Positions 16,098 to 23,791 of a stretch of DNA of 25,470 nucleotides are shown piece by piece. The position numbers and the translations under genes were made by a program. The stretch is from positions 1-25,470 of the forward strand of contig SYAM01000015.1 in the NCBI GenBank assembly GCA_005787645.1, in the 5' to 3' direction. The notes beneath the pieces were generated by a model. It did not search any database, was not told the DNA's origin, and worked only from the letters and a program-made list of their open reading frames with translations. The stretch's first letter is position 1. Every line of letters starts with the position of its first letter. The stretch comes from Actinomycetota bacterium (GTDB lineage Bacteria > Actinomycetota > Actinomycetes > Nanopelagicales > Nanopelagicaceae).

Positions 16098-16396
16098 AAG
16101 CCACGATTAAAAAAAGCGAGCTGACTCCAGGAGTGCCTAAATTGGTTATGGTCGATGACACCCCAGTCTGTGTTGCCTTGATAGATGGCGAGGCATTCGC
16201 TATTGGAGATACCTGCACTCACTCTGATGCCTCCCTGAGCGAAGGTGAACTCAATGGCTCACTTATCGAATGTTGGCTCCATGGAGCCGAATTCGATATG
16301 CGTACCGGTGAGGCAGTAACCCCTCCGGCAACTGCGCCGGCCAAGAAATTTGATGTACATATTGATGGTGAAGATGTCACCATCTCGAGAACTTAA
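16094..16396 (+). CDS. Rieske [2Fe-2S] ferredoxin in the suf operon
   Basis: A 100-residue single-domain Rieske ferredoxin of the kind annotated as a non-heme iron oxygenase ferredoxin subunit. The cluster ligands are C41-x-H43 (CTHSD) and C60-x2-H63 (CWLHG), and the protein ends in the usual beta-rich segment. There is no signal peptide or transmembrane segment, so it is cytoplasmic. The start overlaps the sufD stop as ATGA. Actinobacterial suf operons commonly carry such a gene between sufD and sufC. A role as electron donor for cluster assembly, or as a client protein, is plausible but not established from sequence; no oxygenase component is present nearby. Confidence 0.93.
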   Translation: MKATIKKSELTPGVPKLVMVDDTPVCVALIDGEAFAIGDTCTHSDASLSEGELNGSLIECWLHGAEFDMRTGEAVTPPATAPAKKFDVHIDGEDVTISRT

Positions 16397-16405
16397 GGAG
16401 CGGAG

Positions 16406-17158
16406 ATGTCAGTTCTAGAAATCAAGAACCTTCAGGTATCTGTTGATACAGAGAATGGTCCGCGAGAGATTCTCTGTGGCGTGGATCTAACGATTAAGAG
16501 TGGTGAGACCCATGCAATCATGGGGCCAAATGGTTCGGGCAAGTCAACGTTGGCATATTCGATCGCCGGTCACCCCAAGTATTCAATCACTGGTGGCTCT
16601 GTCGCTCTCGACGGCGTCGATGTACTTGAAATGAGCGTAGATGAGCGAGCAAGAGCAGGACTTTTTCTGGCCATGCAATATCCAGTAGAAGTTCCAGGGG
16701 TCTCGGTTTCGAATTTCTTGCGATCGGCAGCGACCGCCATTCGAGGCGAAGCACCAAAGGTACGTACCTGGGTTGGTGAAGTGAAGGATGCTATGAGTTC
16801 ACTTGGAATGGATCCAACTTTTTCTGAGCGAAATGTCAATGAGGGATTCTCAGGTGGCGAGAAGAAACGTCATGAGATTTTGCAAATGGAGTTGTTGAAA
16901 CCAAAGATTGCGATTCTTGATGAGACCGATTCCGGACTTGATGTCGATGCGCTTCGAATGGTCTCTGAAGGAGTCAATCGAATCAAGTCTAAAAGTGAAG
17001 TTGGCATTATGCTTATCACGCACTACACCAGAATTCTTCGTTACATCAAACCAGATTTCGTCCATGTTTTTGCCGGGGGAAAGATTGTCGAACAAGGCGG
17101 GGCAGAACTTGCCGATCGACTTGAATCCGAAGGATATGCGGAGTACACGCGTAGCTAA
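16406..17158 (+). CDS. sufC: SufC, Fe-S assembly ATPase
   Basis: A 250-residue ABC-type ATPase that powers the SufBCD scaffold. Walker A is GPNGSGKS (residues 40-47), the characteristic SufC stretch FLAMQYPVEVPGVSVSNFLR follows, the signature is FSGGE (148-152), Walker B plus catalytic Glu is IAILDETDSGLD (168-179), and the switch His is in LITHYTRIL. SufC is soluble and is not a membrane transporter despite its fold. A clear AAGGAG ribosome binding site precedes the ATG, which makes it one of the few genes of this operon not started by an overlap. Its stop overlaps the sufS start by one base (TAATG). Confidence 0.97.
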   Translation: MSVLEIKNLQVSVDTENGPREILCGVDLTIKSGETHAIMGPNGSGKSTLAYSIAGHPKYSITGGSVALDGVDVLEMSVDERARAGLFLAMQYPVEVPGVSVSNFLRSAATAIRGEAPKVRTWVGEVKDAMSSLGMDPTFSERNVNEGFSGGEKKRHEILQMELLKPKIAILDETDSGLDVDALRMVSEGVNRIKSKSEVGIMLITHYTRILRYIKPDFVHVFAGGKIVEQGGAELADRLESEGYAEYTRS

Positions 17159-18423
17159 TGCCAGCATTAGATGTAGATCTGTTGCGAGCGGACTTTCCGA
17201 TCCTCTCAAGGATAGTTCGAAACGGCCACAAACTCATCTACTTGGATAATGGCGCAACTGCACAGAAACCTTACTCTGTTGTTGATGCTGAACGCGATTT
17301 CTACCTTAACCACAATGCTGCAGCCCATCGTGGCGCTCACCTACTCGCCGAAGAAGCGACTGATGCTTTCGAAGGCGCCCGAAGGACCGTTGCATCATTT
17401 CTCACTGCTCAAGTTGATGAAATCATCTTCACGAAGAGCGCAACTGAATCCCTGAACGCCGTCGCATACGGCTTTTTGAACTCCAGTATTGGTGCACAAG
17501 ATACGAAATCTCCCTTCTACGTAAATTCATCCATGAACATCGTGGTCTCAGAGTTAGAGCATCATGCAAATCTTCTACCGTGGCAACAACTAGCCCAGCG
17601 AACGGGTGCAACGCTTCGGTGGTTCCCAGTCGATCATCAAGGACGGATGAATCTTCAAGATATCAATGTGATTATCGATGAGAAGACGGCAGTTGTAGCG
17701 CTCACGCATCAATCCAACGTTACGGGAGCCATAACTGATGTCGAGCGAATTTCGAAGCGAGTACGCGAGGTCGGTTCGATATTCGTTCTCGATGCATGTC
17801 AATCAGTTCCGCATTTCGGTGTAGATGTATCAGCGCTCGACATAGATTTCCTTACATTTTCCGGCCATAAAGCGCTCGGCCCTACCGGTGTGGGCGTGCT
17901 GTGGGGACGATATGAATTGCTCGAACAGATGCCGCCGATGCTCACCGGTGGTTCAATGATTGAAAGTACAACTATTGATTCAGCTAAATTTGCCGCTCCG
18001 CCGAAAAGGTTTGAAGCAGGTGTTCCCAATATGGCGCAAGTAGTTGGTTTGTCTGCTGCGATCGAATACCTGAACAACGTGGGAATGTTTGCGATTGAAG
18101 AACATGAACAGCAGTTAACTGCTAGGGCACTTGAGGGCCTAACGGCCATTCCTGGATTGACCATCGTTGGTCCCACAGACCTAAAGGAGCGTGGTGGTGT
18201 TCTCTCATTCACTGTCGATGGCATTCACCCCCACGACATGGGGCAAGTACTCGATGACAAGGGAATTGCGGTACGTACAGGACATCATTGCGCATGGCCT
18301 TTGATGCAATCGATGAAAGTCCAGGCAACCACCCGAGCGAGTTTCTACCTTTATAACACTGCACATGAGATCGATGAATTGATTGCCGGCATCATTGATG
18401 CCAAGAGATTCTTCAAGGTGTAG
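17158..18423 (+). CDS. sufS: SufS, group II cysteine desulfurase
   Basis: A 421-residue pyridoxal-phosphate enzyme that takes sulfur from cysteine and passes it as a persulfide to SufU and then SufB. K238 in TFSGHKALGPTGVG is the cofactor lysine; H134/H135 in ELEHHAN and D212 in LDACQSVPH complete the cofactor site. C378 in RTGHHCAWPLM is the persulfide-forming cysteine in the group II context. YLDNGATAQKP at the N-terminus is typical. The start overlaps the sufC stop, and sufU begins 13 bases downstream. Confidence 0.97.
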   Translation: MPALDVDLLRADFPILSRIVRNGHKLIYLDNGATAQKPYSVVDAERDFYLNHNAAAHRGAHLLAEEATDAFEGARRTVASFLTAQVDEIIFTKSATESLNAVAYGFLNSSIGAQDTKSPFYVNSSMNIVVSELEHHANLLPWQQLAQRTGATLRWFPVDHQGRMNLQDINVIIDEKTAVVALTHQSNVTGAITDVERISKRVREVGSIFVLDACQSVPHFGVDVSALDIDFLTFSGHKALGPTGVGVLWGRYELLEQMPPMLTGGSMIESTTIDSAKFAAPPKRFEAGVPNMAQVVGLSAAIEYLNNVGMFAIEEHEQQLTARALEGLTAIPGLTIVGPTDLKERGGVLSFTVDGIHPHDMGQVLDDKGIAVRTGHHCAWPLMQSMKVQATTRASFYLYNTAHEIDELIAGIIDAKRFFKV

Positions 18424-18436
18424 TTCAGGTGAGAAG

Positions 18437-18868
18437 ATGAGTTTAGAATCGCTCTACCAAGAAATTATCCTAGATCATTACAAGAACCCACATTACAAAG
18501 AATTACACGCGCCTTACGATGTTGAAGTCCATCACAACAATCCAAGTTGTGGTGATGAGGTGACTCTCCGACTCTCGGTGGAGAAGGGAATCGTTGCTTC
18601 AATCTCGTGGAATGGGGTTGGGTGCTCGATCTCGCAAGCCAGCACCTCGATAATGTGTGATTTGGTAAACGGCAGCTCAAAAGTTCAGGGCCTAGAATTG
18701 GAGCGGCTCTTCCTCGAACTTATGCAGAGCAAAGGGAATTTTTCTGGCGATGTCGAGGTTCTAGAGGATGCAGTGGCCTTCTCGGGGGTGGCGAAATATC
18801 CAGCTCGAGTAAAGTGTGCGTTACTGGGTTGGATGGCTTTTCGAGACGCGGCGCTTCGTGAAAATTAA
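18437..18868 (+). CDS. sufU: SufU, zinc-dependent sulfur acceptor
   Basis: A 143-residue SufU/IscU-like protein. In Gram-positive bacteria SufU is a zinc-bound sulfurtransferase that accepts sulfur from SufS rather than a true scaffold. The metal ligands C38, D40, C63 and C127 are in NPSCGDEVTL, GVGCSISQAS and RVKCALLGW, spaced as in the Bacillus protein. The region between the second and third cysteine has the longer SufU-type insertion, not the short IscU form. I chose the ATG at 18437, preceded by an AGGTGAGAAG site and giving the conserved MSLESLYQEIILDHYKNP start. An in-frame ATG at 18383 lies inside sufS. Confidence 0.95.
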   Translation: MSLESLYQEIILDHYKNPHYKELHAPYDVEVHHNNPSCGDEVTLRLSVEKGIVASISWNGVGCSISQASTSIMCDLVNGSSKVQGLELERLFLELMQSKGNFSGDVEVLEDAVAFSGVAKYPARVKCALLGWMAFRDAALREN

Positions 18869-18907
18869 CAGGATAAGAGTGAGAATGATGAAGAGAACGG
18901 GGAGAAT

Positions 18908-19219
18908 GTGAGCACATCTATCGAGGATTTAACCGAAGCAATGAAGGATGTCGTCGATCCTGAATTGGGAATCAACGTGGTCGATCTCGGCCTGGTTTAC
19001 GGCATCACTGTCGACTCCTCCAACATCGCAGTTCTAGATATGACGCTCACTTCGGCAGCATGCCCGCTCACAGATGTCATCGAAGATCAGACCAAGCGCG
19101 CCCTCGATGGTCTTGCCGATGATGTGCGCATTAATTGGGTGTGGATGCCGCCATGGGGGCCCGATAAAATCACCGAATCCGGGAGAGAGCAATTGCGCGC
19201 CCTCGGATTCACTGTTTAG
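18908..19219 (+). CDS. sufT: SufT-like MIP18 family (DUF59) protein
   Basis: A 103-residue MIP18/DUF59-domain protein. The family includes SufT and PaaD, which help mature iron-sulfur proteins. Visible motifs are VVDPELGINVVDLGLVYG (residues 15-32), LTSAACPLTDVIEDQ with the conserved Cys, and WMPPWGPDKITESGREQLRALG at the end. The GTG start is preceded by GGGGAGA a few bases upstream. It is the last gene of the suf operon proper, 39 bases after sufU. Cluster carrier or maturation factor is the likely role, inferred from family and context. Confidence 0.93.
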   Translation: MSTSIEDLTEAMKDVVDPELGINVVDLGLVYGITVDSSNIAVLDMTLTSAACPLTDVIEDQTKRALDGLADDVRINWVWMPPWGPDKITESGREQLRALGFTV

Positions 19220-19239
19220 TTCTGCTAGTCCCTGGAATT

Positions 19240-19249
19240 TACAATGACT
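19240..19249 (+). promoter_or_regulatory. Possible -10 box before the ABC transporter
   Basis: TACAAT (19240-19245) matches TATAAT at five of six positions and lies just before the transporter start. It overlaps the ATG at 19244 and ends four bases before the in-frame ATG at 19250. There is no ribosome binding site. A separate promoter with an unleadered start at 19250 would explain this, although the spacing is short and no good -35 is seen. Confidence 0.3.
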
Positions 19250-21100
19250 ATGCAGGCGCCATGGATGATGTATCGCTCCATGACGCAAGACCAGTCGGTC
19301 AAAAACATAAAGCTACAACCGGGTACATTTAAGCGGATAGTTTCATTCGCGAACCCATATAGAACCCAAGTCATCTTCTTTCTTATCACAGTGATCATTG
19401 ATGCTGTGCTTGTGATAACGACTCCTTTATTGCTTTCCCGTTTGATCGATGATGGAGTCATTCCTAAGAATGGTTCGATAGTCACAATTATTGCACTGGT
19501 AATCGCAGCGTTGGCTATTTTCGATGCAGTGATGAATATTGTTGGTCGATGGTTTAGCTCTCAAATCGGTGAGGGCTTAATCTTTGATTTACGTTCACAG
19601 GTTTTTGAACATGTTCAGCGACAATCAATCGCATTCTTTACTAGAACTCAGACTGGCGCACTGATTTCAAGATTAAACTCCGATGTCATTGGTGCGCAGC
19701 AAGCGTTCACTTCAACGCTTGCCGGAGTAGTTTCTAACGTTCTCTCCCTTCTTCTCGTGCTTGGGGCAATGCTCTATCTATCATGGCAAATCACCCTGAT
19801 TTCCCTCATCTTGGTACCGATTTTCCTCTTACCATCTCGCGCAATGGGGCGACGCATCCAAGTGCTCACGCGAGATTCTATGAACGGCAATGCAGAGATG
19901 TCTGGGATGATGAACGAACGTTTTAACATCTCAGGAGCCCTATTAGTCTCACTGTACGGCGACGGCAAAGTGGAGGGGGAAAGTTTTCGAGGGAAGGCTC
20001 GAAAAGTTGCGGATATTGGTATCAAGATTGCATTGGCTAACCGGATCTTTTTCATTGGCCTGACCCTTGTCGCTTCCATTTCCACAGCGATTGCATATGG
20101 GCTGGGTGGACAGTTAGCTATTTCCGGAGCGATTTCTGTTGGAAAACTCCTGGCGATAGCGGCACTTTTGGCGAGGCTCTATGGTCCACTTACTGCGCTT
20201 TCGAATGTTCGGGTAGATGTCATGACTGCTTTAGTCTCTTTCGAGCGTGTTTTTGAAGTTCTAGATTTAGAGCCCATGGTGAAATCCCCGGCGCATCCTA
20301 AAAAAATGCCAGAGAATACGCGTTTGGTATTCGATAGCGTCGATTTTTCCTATCCCAAAGGTTCAGAAATATCCCTGGCATCCTTGGAAACTGTCGCAAA
20401 ATCCGAGATGTCACATAGCGAACAAATTCTCCACAATCTCTCTTTTATTGCGGAAGAGGGAGAGATGGTTGCCCTTGTTGGCCCATCAGGGGCTGGAAAG
20501 ACCACCATCATTTCCTTGATACCTCGTCTTTACGATGTCACTGGCGGCTCGGTTTCGATTGGCGGAGTGGATATTCGAGAAATATCGCTGAAACAATTGC
20601 GGCGAACGATTGGTGTTGTCACTCAGGATGCTCATCTATTCCATGACACCATTGAATCAAATCTTCGATATGCAAAGGTAGATGCATCTTCTGCTCAACT
20701 TCAAAATGCTTGTGAGCTGGCGCAGATTTGGGACCTAGTAACTTCGCTCCCAGAGGGTTTACAGACGATGGTAGGGGAGCGGGGCTATCGCCTTTCAGGT
20801 GGGGAAAAAGCTCGTCTGGCTATCGCTCGCTTGATTTTGAAAGATCCGAAGATAGTGCTGCTTGACGAGGCGACAGCGCACCTCGATGCCGAGAATGAGG
20901 CGTTAGTCCAATTGGCTTTTAAGGAAGTTCTTAGAGGCAGGACGAGCATCATCATTGCTCATCGACTCTCTACCATTCGCGAGGCTGATCAAATTCTGGT
21001 TCTCGATGAGGGGGGAATAGTTGAGCGAGGTACACACGAATCTCTACTAAACAGTAGAGGGCTATATGGCGATCTCTATCAAAGACAATTTTCAAGTTAG
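19244..21100 (+). CDS. ABC exporter, fused membrane and ATPase domains
   Basis: A 618-residue ABC half-transporter of the multidrug/lipid exporter type. Residues 40-335 hold six hydrophobic segments; residues 360-615 hold the ATPase domain with Walker A GPSGAGKTT (413-421), Q461, signature LSGGE (517-521), Walker B IVLLDEATAHLD (537-548) and switch H573 in IIAHRLSTI. About 25 residues, including SLASLETVAKSEMSHSEQ, are inserted after the aromatic A-loop residue Y370. It should work as a homodimer because no partner half-transporter is nearby. The substrate cannot be read from sequence. It lies 24 bases after sufT, so an Fe-S related substrate is possible but unsupported. The start is uncertain: ATG at 19244, 19250 or 19280 would all be in frame. 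Confidence 0.93.
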   Translation: MTMQAPWMMYRSMTQDQSVKNIKLQPGTFKRIVSFANPYRTQVIFFLITVIIDAVLVITTPLLLSRLIDDGVIPKNGSIVTIIALVIAALAIFDAVMNIVGRWFSSQIGEGLIFDLRSQVFEHVQRQSIAFFTRTQTGALISRLNSDVIGAQQAFTSTLAGVVSNVLSLLLVLGAMLYLSWQITLISLILVPIFLLPSRAMGRRIQVLTRDSMNGNAEMSGMMNERFNISGALLVSLYGDGKVEGESFRGKARKVADIGIKIALANRIFFIGLTLVASISTAIAYGLGGQLAISGAISVGKLLAIAALLARLYGPLTALSNVRVDVMTALVSFERVFEVLDLEPMVKSPAHPKKMPENTRLVFDSVDFSYPKGSEISLASLETVAKSEMSHSEQILHNLSFIAEEGEMVALVGPSGAGKTTIISLIPRLYDVTGGSVSIGGVDIREISLKQLRRTIGVVTQDAHLFHDTIESNLRYAKVDASSAQLQNACELAQIWDLVTSLPEGLQTMVGERGYRLSGGEKARLAIARLILKDPKIVLLDEATAHLDAENEALVQLAFKEVLRGRTSIIIAHRLSTIREADQILVLDEGGIVERGTHESLLNSRGLYGDLYQRQFSS

Positions 21101-21119
21101 ACAAAAGATATCGGAGTAA

Positions 21120-21836
21120 TTAATTCTTCACCCGTTCACCTTTGTAAAGCGCGATTCTGGTACCCGCGATTAGGAGCGCGAAAATCCACCATTGAATGGC
21201 ATAAGCAAGGTGCGGCCCTTCACCAGGAGGAGTGAGTGGAGTAATCGCAAGCCCTGAATTACTCGCTGATTTTTGTAACTTTAGGTATTTATGAAAAGTT
21301 TCTCCCGAAAAGACTTCTTGAAGTGATAACTCATCTATCCGACCGATTCTCGGCGCAGGAAGGGCGAAGAAGATGCCGCTTGACGCACTTGCATCGTCAT
21401 ATTTTCGCAGGATGCCTTCAATGGTGACATTACCTCTGGGCGGTTCTGGAATTTTGGTCGTGGTCGCGGCATCTTGATTCGTTTCAATCCACCCTCGGTC
21501 AACCCAAATCGGTGCCACTTCGCTGTCACTAGGGATAAAAAGTGAGAGCACCTCGAGTCCATAACGTTCTTGAAAATAGTGACCGCGGAATAATTTTTGG
21601 AAAGTAGGTTCAAATCGACCCTCGATGGAAACTTTCATCCATGCGTCAGCCTCCTTTTGTGTTGAGGAACTTAATTGCATCGCTTCTTGCGACAGCGCCA
21701 CTTTGATATTTTGGGTGATGTCATGACGAAGTTGATATCTATCAAATTGCCAGAAGCCAAGCCGAACACAGAATACGATTGCTAGAAGAGCAATAAGCGA
21801 GAAAAGAATGGAGCTACTTCGACTCTTCGCTGCCAT
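21120..21836 (-). CDS. SURF1 family cytochrome oxidase assembly protein
   Basis: A 238-residue SURF1/Shy1 family protein, a membrane chaperone that helps insert heme A into cytochrome c oxidase. There is an N-terminal membrane helix (about residues 9-26), then the GFWQFDRYQLR family motif, a large extracytoplasmic domain with the PIWVDRGW block, and a C-terminal helix (HLAYAIQWWIFALLIAG, about 209-226). The start overlaps the end of the upstream DUF3099 gene by 23 bases. It converges on the ABC transporter gene with only 19 bases between stops and no terminator visible. Together with ctaA it indicates an aa3-type oxidase encoded elsewhere. Confidence 0.92.
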   Translation of the reverse strand: MAAKSRSSSILFSLIALLAIVFCVRLGFWQFDRYQLRHDITQNIKVALSQEAMQLSSSTQKEADAWMKVSIEGRFEPTFQKLFRGHYFQERYGLEVLSLFIPSDSEVAPIWVDRGWIETNQDAATTTKIPEPPRGNVTIEGILRKYDDASASSGIFFALPAPRIGRIDELSLQEVFSGETFHKYLKLQKSASNSGLAITPLTPPGEGPHLAYAIQWWIFALLIAGTRIALYKGERVKN

Positions 21837-22125
21837 GCCTAATACTAGGGCTCTCGATAGCCCGACTATCCATACGACCGAGGGATTCTGGTCTCAACAC
21901 CGTTTCTCTACCCGCATTTGCAACGATGACGGCAATGTACGGAACGATGACGGCACCCACTAAAGTGAACCAGCGCCAAGGGCTGGGAAGCAAGACTGTT
22001 GCAATGAAACAGGCGGTGCGAAACATCATGGAATAGAAGTAGCGAATTTGCCTAGCGCGTTGATCAACCGTGAGCGATGGCTGGGCATCTGTAATGGAGT
22101 GGATTTCGCCCTCATCTTTCGCCAT
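21814..22125 (-). CDS. DUF3099 domain membrane protein
   Basis: A 103-residue small membrane protein of the actinobacterial DUF3099 family, function unknown. The N-terminal HSITDAQPSLTVDQRARQIR motif is the family signature. Two hydrophobic segments follow (about residues 35-50 and 54-69), then a polar tail ending SEESK. It is upstream of SURF1 and overlaps it by 23 bases, and it is divergent from fabG. A role linked to respiration or membrane assembly is only a guess from that position. No ribosome binding site precedes the ATG. Confidence 0.85.
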   Translation of the reverse strand: MAKDEGEIHSITDAQPSLTVDQRARQIRYFYSMMFRTACFIATVLLPSPWRWFTLVGAVIVPYIAVIVANAGRETVLRPESLGRMDSRAIESPSIRHGSEESK

Positions 22126-22216
22126 GACATAACGGTAGAGAGTTCCACCGTGCTCCGCATTATTTACTGTATTGGGTTACGTGCCAGTAGCGAATGGAGC
22201 CGATACCGTGTATCTC
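22126..22216. promoter_or_regulatory. Divergent promoter region between the DUF3099 gene and fabG
   Basis: This 91-base gap separates two divergent genes, neither of which has a ribosome binding site. TACCGT occurs on each strand at nearly the same distance from the start codon: plus-strand 22204-22209 ends seven bases before the fabG ATG, and the minus-strand copy (plus positions 22132-22137) ends six bases before the DUF3099 ATG. Both fit the TAnnnT -10 pattern, suggesting two unleadered transcripts. No convincing -35 boxes are visible. Confidence 0.45.
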
Positions 22217-22972
22217 ATGGGGTCTCAGGAGGGGTCTGGCCAAGGGGAGCGCACTCTCGGGCCGAGGGTGGTGTTAGTCACTGGTGGAAACCGAGGAATA
22301 GGTAGAGCGATTGCAGAACGTTTTGCCAAGGCTGGAGATCGGGTTGTTATAGGACATCGAACGAACGCAGCCCCTGATTTTTCCCAGCGTATTGTTTCGA
22401 TCAATCTCGATGTCACCGATGTGGCGACGCTAGATGCAGCTTTTGCATCAATCGAAAACGAATTGGGTCCGGTAGAGGTTTTGATTGCTAATGCGGGAAT
22501 CACGAAAGATAACTTGATATTACGTATGAGTGATGAAGAATTCGACCAAGTCAATGACGTCAATTTCGGAGGCGCTTTCAAAACCGCAAAACGCGCCTCT
22601 AAGGGAATGTTAAAGCTAAAGCGAGGAAGGCTCTTGTTTATTGGCTCAGTCGTTGCCCTTTTGGGTAGCGCAGGTCAAAGTAACTACGCTGGAACTAAAT
22701 CAGCATTGATTGGTTTGGCTCGTTCGCTAGCGCGCGAGCTAGGCTCTCGCAACATCACTGCAAATGTAATCGCACCCGGTTTTGTGGAAACTGATATGAC
22801 CGATGCGCTCACTGATGAGCGGAAATCACAGATCGCTTCTGCAATCCCGTTGGGACGATTTGCCACGCCTGCAGAAGTAGCGGAAGTGGCCTTCTTCCTC
22901 GCATCCCCTGAAGCTAGTTATATTTCTGGAGCAGTCATCCCTGTTGATGGCGGATTGGGAATGGGGCACTAA
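22217..22972 (+). CDS. fabG: 3-oxoacyl-ACP reductase FabG
   Basis: A 251-residue short-chain dehydrogenase, the NADPH-dependent beta-ketoacyl-ACP reductase of fatty-acid elongation. The cofactor motif VTGGNRGIGR is at residues 21-30, NAG at 92-94 (LIANAGITKDNLILRM), the catalytic Ser at 144 and Y157-x3-K161 (SNYAGTKSA). VIAPGFVETDMTDALT and SYISGAVIPVDGGLGMG are typical of FabG. I chose the ATG at 22217; the longer reading from a TTG at 22172 would add 15 non-conserved residues across the promoter region. The fabG-fabI pair two bases apart mirrors the mycobacterial mabA-inhA operon. Confidence 0.94.
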   Translation: MGSQEGSGQGERTLGPRVVLVTGGNRGIGRAIAERFAKAGDRVVIGHRTNAAPDFSQRIVSINLDVTDVATLDAAFASIENELGPVEVLIANAGITKDNLILRMSDEEFDQVNDVNFGGAFKTAKRASKGMLKLKRGRLLFIGSVVALLGSAGQSNYAGTKSALIGLARSLARELGSRNITANVIAPGFVETDMTDALTDERKSQIASAIPLGRFATPAEVAEVAFFLASPEASYISGAVIPVDGGLGMGH

Positions 22973-22974
22973 GA

Positions 22975-23745
22975 ATGGCTGGATTAGTAAATGGTAAGAA
23001 GTTTTTGGTAACCGGTGTTCTTACGGATCAATCCATCGCGTTCCACATTGCGCGATTAATCCAAGAAGAAGGGGGAGAAGTCGTACTCTCCTCTTTCGGT
23101 CGCGCCATGAGTATCACCACTCGCATCGCAGGACGGTTACCAAAAGTTGCTCCTGTTATTGAATTAGATGTGACCAATCAAGAGCATCTCAAGGCATTGG
23201 CACCGAAGATTCGTGAATATCATTCACATTTAGATGGCGTGGTCCACTCCATCGGTTTTGCTCCCGAAAGTGCATTAGGTGGAAATTTTCTCAATACTCC
23301 TTGGGACGATGTTGCAGTGGCGCTTCATGTTTCTGCCTATTCTTTAGCGTCACTAACAATGGCATCAAAGGAATTGATGAGCGAAGGTGGCTCTGTGGTT
23401 GGCATGGATTTCGATGCATCTGTCGCTTGGCCACAATATGACTGGATGGGAGTGGCAAAGGCTGCTCTCGAATCTGCGGCTCGATATTTGGCGCGTGATT
23501 TAGGCAAAGAGAACATTCGGGTAAATCTGATTGCTGCCGGACCGATAAAGACGATGGCGGCTAAATCGATTCCCGGTTTTGCCGAATTCGAATCAGTCTG
23601 GAATCAGCGGGCGCCCTTGAATTGGGATATTGCCGACCCCGTTCCTGCCGCCAAGGGTGCAGTCGCCCTGCTCTCCGATTGGTTCCCTAAGACCACTGGC
23701 GAGATCATCCATGTTGATGGTGGGGTCCACGCCGTAGGGGCCTGA
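22975..23745 (+). CDS. fabI: Enoyl-ACP reductase, InhA-like
   Basis: A 256-residue NADH-dependent enoyl-ACP reductase that performs the last reduction of each fatty-acid elongation cycle. Y155 and K162 (YDWMGVAKAALE, Y-x6-K) are the catalytic pair; VVHSIGFAPE, VGMDFDAS and NLIAAGPIKTMA closely resemble the corresponding mycobacterial InhA segments. The start MAGLVNGKKFLVTGVLTDQS also matches InhA. It follows the fabG stop after two bases, so the two reductases are surely co-transcribed. Compared with InhA the substrate-loop region after GPIKTMA is shorter, which may mean ordinary-length acyl chains (inference). No mycolate-specific genes are present in the window. Confidence 0.95.
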   Translation: MAGLVNGKKFLVTGVLTDQSIAFHIARLIQEEGGEVVLSSFGRAMSITTRIAGRLPKVAPVIELDVTNQEHLKALAPKIREYHSHLDGVVHSIGFAPESALGGNFLNTPWDDVAVALHVSAYSLASLTMASKELMSEGGSVVGMDFDASVAWPQYDWMGVAKAALESAARYLARDLGKENIRVNLIAAGPIKTMAAKSIPGFAEFESVWNQRAPLNWDIADPVPAAKGAVALLSDWFPKTTGEIIHVDGGVHAVGA

Positions 23746-23791
23746 ACGGATTGCTTTTCGCCGCAATTAGGCCGCTCCGCTCTCACTGGGG

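Noticed and set aside
22172..22216. Longer fabG reading from a TTG at 22172
   Set aside because: The extra 15 residues are not FabG-like, there is no ribosome binding site, and the stretch contains the candidate -10 box.
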